Shown one piece after another: positions 46,024 through 55,306 of a DNA stretch of 64,000 nucleotides. The translations under genes were made by a program, and so were the position numbers. Every line of letters begins with the position of its first letter. The stretch's first letter is position 1. Below the pieces are notes generated by a model. The model made no database searches and was not told the origin of the DNA. It worked only from the letters and a program-made list of their open reading frames with translations. The stretch is from Streptomonospora nanhaiensis (lineage in GTDB: Bacteria; Actinomycetota; Actinomycetes; Streptosporangiales; Streptosporangiaceae), in the NCBI RefSeq assembly GCF_013410565.1, contig NZ_JACCFO010000001.1, positions 3,906,001-3,970,000 on the forward strand, read 5' to 3'.

Positions 46024-46617
46024 ATGGCCGATAACGGTCAGCCCGGCGCCGCGACGGCGGGCGGCGGTGCCGCGCCGGTGTTCCGCCTCGCCGACGAGGC
46101 CGACATCCCGCTGCTGGTCGAGCTGGTGAACTCCGCCTACCGCGGCGACTCCTCCCGGAAGGGCTGGACCACCGAGGCCGACCTGCTGGGCGGCCAGCGC
46201 GTCGACGCCGAGGGCATCGCCGAGCTGCTGGCCCGCCCCGGCACCCGGGTGATCGTCGCCGAGGTCGGCGGCGACCCCGTCGCCTGCTGCGAGCTGGCCG
46301 GCGGACCCGGCGCCGACGGCGCCGCGGGCGGCGACGCCTACTTCGGCATGTTCTGCGTGCGGCCCGACGCCCAGGGCGGCGGACTCGGCGCGCGCGTGCT
46401 GGCCGAGGCCGAGCGGGTCGCCCGCCAGGAGTTCGGGTGCCGCCGCATGCGTATGACGGTCCTGCACCAGCGCGAGGACCTCATCGCCTTCTACGAGCGC
46501 CGCGGCTACCGGCGCACCGGCCGCTTCGAGCCGTTCCCCTACGGCGACCCCCGGTTCGGGCTGCCCAAGCGCCCCGACCTCGTCTTCGCCGAACTCGCCA
46601 AGCCGCTCACGGACTGA
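46024..46617 (+). CDS. GNAT-family N-acetyltransferase
   Basis: A 197-residue acetyl-CoA-dependent acetyltransferase. The core is FRLADEADIPLLVELVNSAY, the acetyl-CoA loop FCVRPDAQGGGLGARVLAEAE (R/Q-x-x-G-x-G/A form), and FYERRGYRRTGR. The acceptor substrate is unknown. ATG 46024 follows GAGGAGG. An upstream in-frame ATG would add 12 residues. Confidence 0.88.
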   Translation: MADNGQPGAATAGGGAAPVFRLADEADIPLLVELVNSAYRGDSSRKGWTTEADLLGGQRVDAEGIAELLARPGTRVIVAEVGGDPVACCELAGGPGADGAAGGDAYFGMFCVRPDAQGGGLGARVLAEAERVARQEFGCRRMRMTVLHQREDLIAFYERRGYRRTGRFEPFPYGDPRFGLPKRPDLVFAELAKPLTD

Positions 46618-46692
46618 CGGCGGCCCGGCCCGGCGGCCGGCCTCCGCGCGCCACGCCCCTCCACCCTGCCGGGCCGACGCCGGCCGCATATG

Positions 46693-46706
46693 TATACTGA
46701 CCGGTA
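46693..46706 (+). promoter_or_regulatory. -10 box and palindrome before the dehydrogenase
   Basis: TATACT at 46693-46698 lies seven bases before ATG 46706. It overlaps an ATAC-N6-GTAT inverted repeat (46694-46707), a plausible repressor site. The region is unusually AT-rich for this genome. Confidence 0.5.
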
Positions 46707-47890
46707 TGGTTACTTCAGGCGAAGGGAGACGGCACATGCGGCCCACGACGGGGGCACCCGCGCAGTCCGGGCCGGGCACCGCCCCGGTGACACCGGTGGC
46801 CGACCTCAACCGGTGGGGCCGCACGGCTCACCCGGTGCCCGAGCGCATGACCGCCGTCGTCCTCACCCGCCACGGCGGCCCCGAGGCGCTGGAGGTCCGC
46901 CACGACGTCCCCACCCCCGGGCTCGCCGACGACCAGGTGCTCGTGGCCGTCGCCGCCGCCGGCATGAACAACACCGACGTGTGGAGCCGCGAGGGCGGTT
47001 ACGGAACCGCGGGCGACCCCTCGGCGGTGGGCGGCTGGCGCGGGGTGCCGCTGGACTTCCCCCGCGTCCAGGGCGGCGACATCGCCGGGCGGATCGTGGG
47101 CGTGGGCGCGCGCGTCGACCCCGCCCGGCTCGGCGAGCGGGTGCTGGTCGACGGCGCCCTCTACGACTCCGACAGCCCCCACGCCAACGCCGTGGGCCTG
47201 CTCGGCAGCGAACGCGACGGCGGGTTCGCCCAGTTCGCGGCGGTCGAGGCGCGCCGCGCCCACGACGTGGGCGCCAGCCCGCTCTCCGACCGCGAACTCG
47301 CCGCCCTCCCGATCGCCTACGGCACCGCCGTGGGCATGCTGGAGCGCGTCGGCCTGGCGCCGGGCGAACGTGTGCTGGTCACCGGCGCGTCGGGCGGCGT
47401 GGGCCTGGCCCTGGTGCAGTTGGCGCGGGCGCGCGGCTGCACGGTGGTCGCCGTCACGACGGCCGACAAGCGCGACCAGGTCGCGGCGGCCGGCGCCGAC
47501 CGGGTCCTGGAGCGCGGCGCGGTCCCCCGCGAGCACCTGGACGCCCCCGTCGACGTGGTGGCCGACGTGGTCGGCGGGCCCGCATTCCCCGACCTCGTCG
47601 ACGCCCTGGGCGAGGGCGGCCGCCTGGTGACCGCCGGCGCGATCGCCGGAGCCGAGATCACCCTCGACATCCGCCGCCTCTACCTGCACACCCGGCGGAT
47701 CGTCGGCTCGGCCATGTGGACCCCCGCCCACTACGACCGCCTGGTCGAGGAGGCCCGGCGCGGCGCCTTCGCCCCGGTCATCGCCGACACCTACCCCCTG
47801 GCCGAGATCGGCGCGGCGCAGCGGGCGTTCGCCGAGAAGCGGTTCGTGGGCAAGCTCGTGCTGGACGTCCCGCCGGCCGCGGCCGGGTGA
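46706..47890 (+). CDS. Zinc-type medium-chain dehydrogenase/quinone oxidoreductase
   Basis: A 394-residue MDR-family oxidoreductase. Following an unusual 45-residue N-terminal extension, the GroES-like domain (MTAVVLTRHGGPEALEVRHD, GMNNTDVWSREGG) and Rossmann domain (VLVTGASGGVGLALVQLARA) are complete. The usual catalytic zinc Cys is replaced by Asn/Thr, as in quinone reductases. Two starts are possible: ATG 46706, spaced for a leaderless mRNA, and ATG 46736, with AAGGGAG upstream. The first is annotated. Substrate unknown. Confidence 0.87.
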   Translation: MVTSGEGRRHMRPTTGAPAQSGPGTAPVTPVADLNRWGRTAHPVPERMTAVVLTRHGGPEALEVRHDVPTPGLADDQVLVAVAAAGMNNTDVWSREGGYGTAGDPSAVGGWRGVPLDFPRVQGGDIAGRIVGVGARVDPARLGERVLVDGALYDSDSPHANAVGLLGSERDGGFAQFAAVEARRAHDVGASPLSDRELAALPIAYGTAVGMLERVGLAPGERVLVTGASGGVGLALVQLARARGCTVVAVTTADKRDQVAAAGADRVLERGAVPREHLDAPVDVVADVVGGPAFPDLVDALGEGGRLVTAGAIAGAEITLDIRRLYLHTRRIVGSAMWTPAHYDRLVEEARRGAFAPVIADTYPLAEIGAAQRAFAEKRFVGKLVLDVPPAAAG

Positions 47891-47921
47891 GGACGGCCCG
47901 ACCCGGACGCCGCGCCGGCGG

Positions 47922-48113
47922 TCAGTCGGTGCGCGGGGACCGCTTGCGCAGTTCGTCGATCAGCCGCGACGCCTCGGCCTTGGTGAGGTTCTCGGGGACC
48001 TCCTCCCCGCTCTCGCGGGCCAGGGTCTCCAGGTAGCTCAGCTGCGGCCCCGTGGCGGGCTCCTCGCCGGTCGCCCAGTCGTCGGGGTCCTTCCGGGGAT
48101 CTTGCTCGGTCAT
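47922..48113 (-). CDS. DUF3072 family protein
   Basis: A 63-residue protein matching DUF3072: DDWATGEEPATGPQLSYLET and LTKAEASRLIDELR. Widespread in actinobacteria and of unknown function. It starts 47 bases after the zinc transporter gene's end, in the same direction, so cotranscription is possible. Confidence 0.85.
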   Translation of the reverse strand: MTEQDPRKDPDDWATGEEPATGPQLSYLETLARESGEEVPENLTKAEASRLIDELRKRSPRTD

Positions 48114-48160
48114 GGGGCACCCCCTACCCCGGCGCCGCCGTTCACCCACGCGCGCGCGGG

Positions 48161-48916
48161 CTAGGGGTGGGACAGCGCGAAGGAGAGAAGGAACCCGGCG
48201 ACGGTGATGACGCCCATCGCCAGGTGGGTGTCCTCGAACGCCTCGGGGATCATGGTGTCGGCGATCATCGCGAGGATGGCGCCCGCGGCCACCGCGGTGA
48301 CCGCCGCCACCACGGGCACGGGCAGGCCGCCCACCACCGCGTAGCCCAGGACGGCCGACACCGTGCCCGCCGCGGCGATCCCGCCCCACACGCCGAACAC
48401 GTAGGCCGGGCCGCGCCCCGAGCGCCGCATGCCCGCCGAGCTGGACAGGCCCTCGGGCAGGTTGCTGATGAAGACGGCCGCCACGGTCACCAGGCTGACC
48501 GCGCCGCCGTGCGCGATCCCCACCCCGATGACCGCCGACTCCGGCACGCCGTCGAGCAGCGCCCCCAATGCCAGCGCCAGCCCCGAGCCGGACCGCTCCT
48601 GTTCGGAGGGCGGGCGGCGGTGCGGCCCGGACCGCTTGCGGTGCCGCGCTCCCCGCCGGGCCAGGGCGAGGTCGCCCAGGGTGTAGGCGGCCGCGCCGAC
48701 GAGGGTGCCCGCCACCGTGGGCACCAGCCCGCCCTCGCTGTGGGCCTCGGCGAGGAGTTCGAACGACACCGCCGACAGCAGCACGCCCGCGCCGAAGGCC
48801 ATGACCGAGGCGGCCACCAGGCGGGGGACGCGCAGGGCGTAGCCCAGGACGGCCCCCACGAGCAGCGCGGACCCCGCCAGCAGGCCCCAGGCGCCTGATT
48901 CGAGCATCGCGGTCAT
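48161..48916 (-). CDS. ZIP-family metal transporter
   Basis: A 251-residue membrane protein with eight predicted helices, of the ZIP/ZupT-like class that moves zinc or other divalent metals into the cytoplasm. The two metal-site helices are LALALGALLDGVPESAVIG and VTVAAVFISNLPEGLSSS, with their N-x-P-E-G pattern. A long cytoplasmic His/Arg-rich loop (about 92-115) lies between helices 3 and 4, as in the family. ATG 48916 is used. No zinc-regulated operator was found. Confidence 0.9.
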   Translation of the reverse strand: MTAMLESGAWGLLAGSALLVGAVLGYALRVPRLVAASVMAFGAGVLLSAVSFELLAEAHSEGGLVPTVAGTLVGAAAYTLGDLALARRGARHRKRSGPHRRPPSEQERSGSGLALALGALLDGVPESAVIGVGIAHGGAVSLVTVAAVFISNLPEGLSSSAGMRRSGRGPAYVFGVWGGIAAAGTVSAVLGYAVVGGLPVPVVAAVTAVAAGAILAMIADTMIPEAFEDTHLAMGVITVAGFLLSFALSHP

Positions 48917-49008
48917 GGGCGGCCCAGTACCCGCCGCGCGCCGGGGCAGTCGCCGGCGGCCGCGCGGGTGGCGGCGCGCCGACGGGCGCCCGGCGGGCCC
49001 GGCCGCCC

Positions 49009-49485
49009 CTAAAGCCCCGGACCCATGCGCCGCTCCAGTTGCTCGACGCGCCGCACCAGCGGCTGGAGGTGCTGCTGGAGCGCCGCCGCCAGCGCGCGTT
49101 CGGGGTGGCTCGCCGCCGGCGCGGGGGTCTGGGCGCGCAGGTGCACGTAGCCCGCCAGGGCGGCGCTGACCGTGCGGCGGGTGAGGCGGAGTTCGGCGCC
49201 GAGGTCGCGCAGCAGCTGCCCGGCCGCGCCGTCGGGTTCGGCGATCAGGCCCAGCAGCAGGTGTTCGCAGCCGACGTAGTTGTGGCCCAGCCCGACGGCC
49301 TCGGAGGCGGCGCGTTCGAGCGCGGCGGCGGCCGTGGGGCTGTAGAGGACCGAACGGTCCTCAGCGGCGGAACCGGCGGACTCGGCGGCGGGGTCGGTGT
49401 CACGGAGTCCGCGGTCGATCCGGGCGGGGTCGATCTCCAGCACCTTGAGGACGTGCAGGGCGAGGTTGGTGCCCTCGGCCACCAT
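49009..49485 (-). CDS. Clp N-domain protein, apparently N-terminally truncated
   Basis: A 158-residue protein with a Clp-N (ClpC adaptor-binding) repeat: SPTAAAALERAASEAVGLGHNYVGCEHLLLGLI is the second repeat. The first starts in its middle: in-frame codons before ATG 49485 read VTTAHLLGA, the usual Clp-N continuation, but they have no start codon. No ribosome-binding site precedes ATG 49485. Clp-N proteins without ATPase act as adaptors. Either a shortened gene or a translation start not seen here. Confidence 0.55.
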   Translation of the reverse strand: MVAEGTNLALHVLKVLEIDPARIDRGLRDTDPAAESAGSAAEDRSVLYSPTAAAALERAASEAVGLGHNYVGCEHLLLGLIAEPDGAAGQLLRDLGAELRLTRRTVSAALAGYVHLRAQTPAPAASHPERALAAALQQHLQPLVRRVEQLERRMGPGL

Positions 49486-49571
49486 GGCGCCGAGCAGGTG
49501 GGCCGTGGTGACCTGCGGAGCGGAGTCGGCGCGGGCGGGCCGCCGCCCTCGGCGCGCGGCCCGCGGGCCGG

Positions 49572-50138
49572 CTATCCGCCCTCGAACACGATCTCCACGC
49601 GGCGGTTCTGCGCGCGGCCGGCGGGGTCGTCGTTGCCCTGGTCGTCGGTCTCCTCGGCCACCGGCTCCTCGGAGCCGCGTCCGCTGGCCTCGATCTCCGG
49701 CGCGTCGGCGCCAAGCTCGTCCAGCAGGGCGTCGCGCACCGCCTCGGCGCGGCGCTCGGAGAGGTCCTGGTTGTAGGAGTCCTCGCCCAGGCCGTCGGAG
49801 TGGCCGACCACCTCGACGGTGCCCGTGGCCCCGCGCAGCCGCTCGGCGATGTCGGCCAACTGCTGCCGGGCGTTGCCGGTGAGCGCGGCCTCGTCGAACT
49901 CGAACAGCACGTCGGCGGAGACCGTCACCGTGGTGGTTCCGCCCCGGACCTCCTCCGACTCCAGCGGCGTGATAAAGTTCTCCAGGTCGATCGGCTCGAC
50001 CGAGCCGTCGGGGTCGATCGCCTCGACCGACCTCTCTAGGTCGGCCGGGCCCACCTCGGGGTCGGCGGCGGCCGGCAGCGCCGGGCCGAGGACCAGCAGC
50101 GCCGCCAGCGCCACCGCCCCGCTGCGCGGCGCCGTCAC
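49572..50138 (-). CDS. OmpA-family peptidoglycan-binding protein
   Basis: A 188-residue exported protein with a signal peptide (VALAALLVLGPALPAAAD) and a C-terminal OmpA-like domain (VVGHSDGLGEDSYNQDLSER; RAQNRRVEIVFEGG) that binds diaminopimelate in the wall. The segment before it is acidic. GTG 50138 overlaps the upstream stop (GTGA), so it is translated with the lipoprotein gene. Likely anchors a cell-envelope complex. Confidence 0.85.
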   Translation of the reverse strand: MTAPRSGAVALAALLVLGPALPAAADPEVGPADLERSVEAIDPDGSVEPIDLENFITPLESEEVRGGTTTVTVSADVLFEFDEAALTGNARQQLADIAERLRGATGTVEVVGHSDGLGEDSYNQDLSERRAEAVRDALLDELGADAPEIEASGRGSEEPVAEETDDQGNDDPAGRAQNRRVEIVFEGG

Positions 50139-50695
50139 CGCTGCACCGGGATGCCGGTCACCGGCGGCAGGCTGCCCGCATAAAGGTCCATGGTCTCCAC
50201 GTCCTCGGGCGGGGCGGCGTAGGTGTAGCTCACCTCGCGGGGCTCGCCGAAGGTCAGCGTGGTCTCGACCACGTCCGGGCCCAGCCGGTGGGCGTTGCCC
50301 GCGCGGACGACCTCGTGCCGGTTGAGGTTCACGGAGTCGACCAGGTAGGGGTAGGCGCCGAAGCTGCTCCACAGGTCGTACATGCTCGCGCCGTCCTGGC
50401 CGTCGCCGGTGTCGCCGGCGGTGATGGTGACCGTGAGGTGCATGAGGTCGCCCTGGACCTGGAGCGCGTGGATCTGCACCTCGGCCTCGCCGTCGGCCAC
50501 GGTGTAGGGCCAGGTGTCCTCGGCGACGACCTCGGTGGTCTCGGTGGAGGCGGAGCCGCCGCCACCGCCGCCGTCCTCCTGGCCGCCGCCGGTGTCGTCG
50601 GCGGCCTCCTGGCCCTCGCCGCCGCCCAGGCCGCACCCGGACAGCAGGAAGGCGAGGGCCATCAGCGGAACCACGGCCCTGACGGGGGATCGCAT
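50135..50695 (-). CDS. Lipoprotein with acidic Gly-rich linker
   Basis: A 186-residue exported lipoprotein. The signal peptide MRSPVRAVVPLMALAFL ends in lipobox LLSGC. A Gly/Glu/Asp-rich linker leads to a beta-rich domain (VQIHALQVQGDLMHLTVTI). ATG 50695 is chosen since GAGGAG lies nine bases upstream. Coupled to the OmpA-like gene downstream; the two probably work together at the cell wall. Confidence 0.8.
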   Translation of the reverse strand: MRSPVRAVVPLMALAFLLSGCGLGGGEGQEAADDTGGGQEDGGGGGGSASTETTEVVAEDTWPYTVADGEAEVQIHALQVQGDLMHLTVTITAGDTGDGQDGASMYDLWSSFGAYPYLVDSVNLNRHEVVRAGNAHRLGPDVVETTLTFGEPREVSYTYAAPPEDVETMDLYAGSLPPVTGIPVQR

Positions 50696-50783
50696 CTGCG
50701 GCACTCCTCGGTTCGGGGGAAGGGATGGGGGAACCCGCCGGGTTGGACGCGGCCGGGCGCGGTTGCGTTCCCCCGCCCCCGGG

Positions 50784-52307
50784 TCACACCCGCGTGTCCT
50801 CCGCCTCCGCCGGCCGCGCCTGGGCGCGGCGCCGCCGCAGCAGGGAGACCAGCGGCGGAACCGCCACGACGGCCACCAGCACCACCAGCAGCGTCCCCGA
50901 GATCGGCCGGGTGAGGAACCCGGTGGGGTCGCCGTCGAACAGCAGCAGCGAGCGGCGCAGCGAACTCTCCAGCAGCGAGCCCAGCACGAACGCCAGCACC
51001 AGCGGCCCCGGCTCGAACCCGAACTTCTTCATCAGGTAGCCGAGCAGGCCGAAGACGATGACCAGGGCGATGTCGAACACGCTGTTGCGCACGGTGTAGA
51101 CGCCCACCAGGGTGATCAGCACGGTGATCGGCGCCAGGATCGCGGCCCGCACCCGCAGGATCTTCACGAACAGCCCCACCAGCGGGATGCTCATGATCAG
51201 CAGCAGGATGTTGCCGATGTACATCGAGTTGACCACGCCCCAGAACAGCTCCGGCTCGGCGGAGACCAGTTCGGGGCCGGGCTGCACGCCGTGGATGAGC
51301 AGCGCGCCGAAGATCATCGCCATGGTGGCGTTGGCCGGGATGCCCAGGGTCAGCAGCGGGATGAACGACGACGTGGAGGCCGCGTTGTTGGCGGTCTCCG
51401 GCGCGGCCACGCCCTCCACCGCGCCGCGCCCGAACCGCTCGGGCGTGCGGGAGCGGCGCTTCTCCACCGCGTAGGCCGCCAGCGACGACAGTGTGGCGCC
51501 GCCGCCGGGCAGGATTCCCAGCAGGAAGCCGAGCACCGAGCCGCGGCCCATGGCGCCGGCCGATTGGCGCAGGTCGGCCCACGAGGGCCACGCGTTGGCC
51601 ACCGTGGCGGGCGCGGCCGCGGCCGTGTGCCGCTGCTCCAGGTTGTGCAGGATCTCGCCGATGCCGAAGACGCCCATGGCGATCGGCACGAAGTCCAGGC
51701 CGTCGGCCAGGGACAGCGAGTCGAAGGTGAAGCGCTCGGCACCGGTGAAGGTGTCGCGGCCGACCGTCGCCAGCAGCAGCCCCAGGCAGGCGGCGATGAC
51801 CGCCTTGAGCCGGCCGCCGTTGCCCACCGTGGCCACCAGCAGGATGCCCAGCAGCGCCAGCGCGGTGTACTCGGGCGGACCGAAGTCCAGGGCGAAGCCC
51901 GCCACCACGGGCGCGAGCAGCGACAGCGCCACGATGGACAGGGTGCCGCCCGCGAACGAGCCGATCGCCGCGACCCCCAGCGCCGTGCCCGCGCGGCCCT
52001 GCCGGGCCAGGGCGTGGCCGTCGAAGACGGTCACCACCGACGACGCCTCGCCGGGCAGGCGCAGCAGCACCGAGGTGATGGTGCCGCCGTACTGGGCGCC
52101 GTAGAAGATGCCGGCCAGCATGATGACCGCGGTCACCGGCTCGGTGCCGAAGGTGATCGGCAGCAGGATCGCGATGGTCGCGGCGGGGCCGAGCCCGGGC
52201 AGGACGCCGACCAGCATGCCGACCACGACGCCGATCAGGCAGTAGAGCAGGTTGACCGGTTCGAGGACGACGCCGAACCCGTCGATCATGGGGGTCAGGG
52301 AATCCAT
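50784..52307 (-). CDS. tctA: Tripartite tricarboxylate transporter permease TctA
   Basis: The large membrane permease of a TTT transporter for organic di- and tricarboxylates, 507 residues and about 12 helices. The hallmark GVLPGLGPAATIAILLPITF and PGGGATLSSLAAYAVEKR lie in its two halves. It is the last gene of a tctC-tctB-tctA order and would use proton or sodium gradients with the periplasmic-type receptor TctC, which here is broken. By the neighbouring enzymes the likely substrate is a sugar diacid such as galactarate. Confidence 0.93.
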   Translation of the reverse strand: MDSLTPMIDGFGVVLEPVNLLYCLIGVVVGMLVGVLPGLGPAATIAILLPITFGTEPVTAVIMLAGIFYGAQYGGTITSVLLRLPGEASSVVTVFDGHALARQGRAGTALGVAAIGSFAGGTLSIVALSLLAPVVAGFALDFGPPEYTALALLGILLVATVGNGGRLKAVIAACLGLLLATVGRDTFTGAERFTFDSLSLADGLDFVPIAMGVFGIGEILHNLEQRHTAAAAPATVANAWPSWADLRQSAGAMGRGSVLGFLLGILPGGGATLSSLAAYAVEKRRSRTPERFGRGAVEGVAAPETANNAASTSSFIPLLTLGIPANATMAMIFGALLIHGVQPGPELVSAEPELFWGVVNSMYIGNILLLIMSIPLVGLFVKILRVRAAILAPITVLITLVGVYTVRNSVFDIALVIVFGLLGYLMKKFGFEPGPLVLAFVLGSLLESSLRRSLLLFDGDPTGFLTRPISGTLLVVLVAVVAVPPLVSLLRRRRAQARPAEAEDTRV

Positions 52308-52343
52308 GCCACTTCCTAGGAGAGGGGCGGCCGGGGTGCGGGC

Positions 52344-52970
52344 CTAGAAGAGGTGGGGGATCGGCACGGCGAGCAGGCCGACGAACACCACGTAGAAGGC
52401 GGCCACGATGGCCACCGAGGCGATGGCCGAGAGCCGCCAGGACTCCCCGCCGAGGAAGCGCAGCCAGACCAAGGCCAGCAGCGCCGAGGGGATCTCGAAG
52501 CCGATCACGCCGACCACCGCGACGAAGGCGACCATGGTCGCGAGCGCGGCCACCACCCGCCAGCTCGCCGCGGAGAACACCTCGGTGTCGCGGGTGCTGC
52601 GTAGCTGCGGGAGGAGGGCCGCGCCCAGGACGGTGATGGCGGCGCTGATGAGCAGGGGCCAGGTGCCGGCCGAGGGCTCGGCGGGCGTGCCCACCCCCAG
52701 CGACCACGAACCGGCGATCCCGGCGCCGCCCAGGGCCATCACCACCAGCGCGACGGCGGCGTTGGCCACCGGGCCCATCGGCGCCGCCGCGGGCTCGTCG
52801 GGGTCGGCCGGGCCGTCGGTGGCGCCGGGGGCGGGCCCGGCGCCCTCGAGGGCGCCGGCGGGCGCGGGCGCCGCCGGGCGCGGCCCGGGCACGGACGCGT
52901 CCTCGGCGGGGGCGGTCGCGGCGGCCGCGTCCTCGCCCCCGCCGGGGCGCTCGACCGGGCGCGCGCTCAC
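52344..52970 (-). CDS. tctB: TctB small subunit of tripartite tricarboxylate transporter
   Basis: A 208-residue small permease subunit with four helices (VANAAVALVVMALGGAGIAG, TWPLLISAAITVLGAALL, VVAALATMVAFVAVVGVIGF, SAIASVAIVAAFYVVFVGLL). An unusual 65-residue Pro/Ala-rich extension precedes the first. The GTG at 52970 overlaps the tctC stop (GTGA, 52967-52970), so translation is coupled. TctA follows after 36 bases. Confidence 0.85.
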   Translation of the reverse strand: MSARPVERPGGGEDAAAATAPAEDASVPGPRPAAPAPAGALEGAGPAPGATDGPADPDEPAAAPMGPVANAAVALVVMALGGAGIAGSWSLGVGTPAEPSAGTWPLLISAAITVLGAALLPQLRSTRDTEVFSAASWRVVAALATMVAFVAVVGVIGFEIPSALLALVWLRFLGGESWRLSAIASVAIVAAFYVVFVGLLAVPIPHLF

Positions 52971-53423
52971 CGCTCCTCGCTCAGGTCGATCCCGTACTCC
53001 TCGACCATGCCCCGGTACTCCTCCAGGTAGCCGGTCCACTCCTCGGTGACCTGGGCGGGTTCGATCTCGTGCGGGGTGAGGAGGTTGTCCTCGTTGAACG
53101 ACCGGTAGGAGTCGGTCTCGAAGACCGCGGTGAATGCCGTCCGCAGCTCCTCGACCACCTCTTCGGGGGTGCCGGCGGGCGCCACGACCGCGCGGTACTG
53201 GGAGACGCGCACCTCGTAGCCCTCCTCCACCGCGGTGGGGACGTCGGGCAGGTACTGGTTGGTGTCCTCGGAGAAGGTCACCAGCGGCACCAGCTCGCCG
53301 GCCTCGATCTGGGCGATGGCCTCGCCGAGCTGGACGGCCGCGACGTCGACCTCCTCGCCCAGGACGGCGGTGAGGGTGGGGGAGCCGCCGGTGAAGGGCA
53401 CCGCGGTGCCGTCGACCCCGGTC
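52967..53423 (-). pseudogene. Truncated tctC (Bug-type receptor), C-terminal part only
   Basis: Only the last 150 or so residues of a TctC substrate receptor remain (normal length about 320): VPFTGGSPTLTAVLGEEVDV, AGELVPLVTFSEDTNQYLPD and TAVEEGYEVRVSQYR. The signal peptide and first half are absent. Beyond about 53423 the minus strand is the antisense of the LysR gene, and no start exists for a receptor. The receptor side of this transporter is thus lost in this sequence. Confidence 0.8.
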
Positions 53424-54215
53424 CAGAAGCTGGAGCGCGAGGTCGGCGTGCGGCTCCTCGAACGCGACAGCCGCCGCGTGGTGCTCACCGCCGCGGGCGA
53501 GGCGTTCCTGACCGAGGCGCGGCGCCTGCTCGCGCTCGCCGAAAGCGCGCCCGACCTCGCCCGGCGCATCTCCGCGGGGTCGCGGGGCACCCTGCGCATC
53601 GGGTTCACCGCCGCGTCGTCCTACGGCGTGCTCGGCCGGCTGCTCAACACGCTGGAGCGCGAGCTGCCCGAGATCGACGTCGACCTGTTCGAGATGGTCA
53701 CCCGCGAGCAGGTCGACGCCCTGCTCGGCGGCGAACTCGACGTCGGCCTGGCCCGCCCGCCCTTCGACACCGACGTGTTCGGCTCCCGGGTGCTGCACCG
53801 CGAGGGCCTGCTGCTCGCGGTGCCCGCGGCCCACCCGCTGGCGCGCCGCGACGGCGCGCTGAGCGTCGAGCACCTGGTCGACGTCCCGCTGATCATGCAC
53901 TCGCCGACCAAGGCGCGCTACTTCTACGACCTGGTGGTGGGGCTGATGCCGATCGCCCACCAGAACGTCGTGCACACGGTGAGCCAGGTGCTGACGATGG
54001 TCTGGCTGGTGGCGGCCGGCCGCGGGGTGGCGTTCGTGCCCGCGTCGGCGACCGGGCTCGGCGTGGCGGGCGTGGTCTACAAGCAGCTCGCCGGACTGCC
54101 CGAGGACCCGGTGGAGCTGCACGTCATCTGGCTGCGGGAGTCGCGCAACCCGGTCATCCACCGGGCGCTGGAGGTGTGGGGCGCGGCACGCGGCGGCGCC
54201 GCGGGCGGCGCGTGA
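53421..54215 (+). pseudogene. LysR-type regulator lacking its N-terminal DNA-binding start
   Basis: A LysR regulator that begins in mid helix-turn-helix at VQKLEREVGVRLLERDSRR, so some 35 to 45 residues with the first HTH helices are absent. The sensing domain is complete (RGTLRIGFTAASSYGVLG, ELPEIDVDLFEMV, PEDPVELHVIWL). It is divergent from tct genes and would have controlled them and the downstream enzymes. Upstream in-frame codons come from the tctC antisense strand, so no plausible start exists. Confidence 0.8.
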
Positions 54216-54342
54216 CGATGCCGTGGCGGTATCGGACGATGTTCAGATTGTCTTGGACAGCATCGAAAACCGGTCCGTACGGTTACGCACAACACACCAC
54301 CCCCCGCCTGGGCGGGCTTGACCTGCCGATCTAAGGACGCGC

Positions 54343-55257
54343 GTGAACACGATGCACCCCGGTGACCTCGCCGACCGGCTGAAGTCCGGCCTCCTGTCCT
54401 TCCCCGTCACCCACTTCGACCGCGACCTGGCCTTCGACGAGGCGCGCTACCGCGAGCACCTCGCCTGGCAGGCCGGACACGGCGTCTCCGGCCTGTTCGC
54501 CGCCGGCGGGACCGGCGAGGGCTTCTCCCTCACCCCCGCCGAGATCGACACAGTGGTGCGCACCGCCGTGGACGAGGTCGGCGGCACCGTGCCCGTGGTG
54601 GCCCCCGCCACCGGCGGCACCGCCGCGGCGGTCGCCCAGGCCCGCGCCGCCCAGGAGGCCGGGGCCGACGGCGTCCTGCTGCTGCCGCCCTACCTCACCG
54701 AGGCCGGGCAGGCGGGCCTGATCGAGCACGTGAGCGCGGTCTGCGCGGCCACCGACCTCGGCGTCATCGCCTACAGCCGCGCCAACGCGATCTACACCGA
54801 CGAGACCGTCGCGGTGCTCGCCGACCGCAACCCCAACCTCATCGGGCTCAAGGACGGCGTCGGCAACATCGAGGCGATGACCCGCACCTACGCCCGCGTG
54901 GGGGACCGGCTCATCTACATCGGCGGGCTGCCCACGGCCGAGACCTTCGCGCTGCCGCTGCTGCAACTGGGAGTCAGCACCTACTCCTCGGCCATGTACA
55001 ACTTCGCGCCCGAGTTCGCGCTGGGGTTCTTCGAGGCGGTCCGCGCCCAGGACCGGGAGGCGGTGTACCGCAAGCTCAACGAGTTCGTGATCCCCTACCT
55101 GGACATCCGCGACCGCGCGCGCGGGTACGCGGTGTCGATCGTCAAGGCCGGCCTGGACGCGGTCGGCCGGTACGGCGGCCCGGTCCGCCCGCCGCTGACC
55201 GGCCTCACCGAGTCCGAGCGCGGCGAACTGGCCGCCCTGGTCCAGAAGGTGGCGTGA
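54343..55257 (+). CDS. 5-dehydro-4-deoxyglucarate dehydratase
   Basis: Decarboxylating dehydratase of the DapA superfamily, 304 residues: 5-dehydro-4-deoxyglucarate to 2-oxoglutarate semialdehyde, CO2 and water. The TIM-barrel motifs are [34 protein letters not shown] (active-site Tyr region) and [15 protein letters not shown], whose Lys forms the Schiff base. It lies 50 bases before the enolase-type dehydratase that makes its substrate. GTG 54343 is preceded by AAGGAC. Confidence 0.92.
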   Translation: MNTMHPGDLADRLKSGLLSFPVTHFDRDLAFDEARYREHLAWQAGHGVSGLFAAGGTGEGFSLTPAEIDTVVRTAVDEVGGTVPVVAPATGGTAAAVAQARAAQEAGADGVLLLPPYLTEAGQAGLIEHVSAVCAATDLGVIAYSRANAIYTDETVAVLADRNPNLIGLKDGVGNIEAMTRTYARVGDRLIYIGGLPTAETFALPLLQLGVSTYSSAMYNFAPEFALGFFEAVRAQDREAVYRKLNEFVIPYLDIRDRARGYAVSIVKAGLDAVGRYGGPVRPPLTGLTESERGELAALVQKVA

Positions 55258-55306
55258 CCGCCGCGCGCCCGCACCTCCTCCACCACCACGAGGATCCGGA
55301 GAACCG

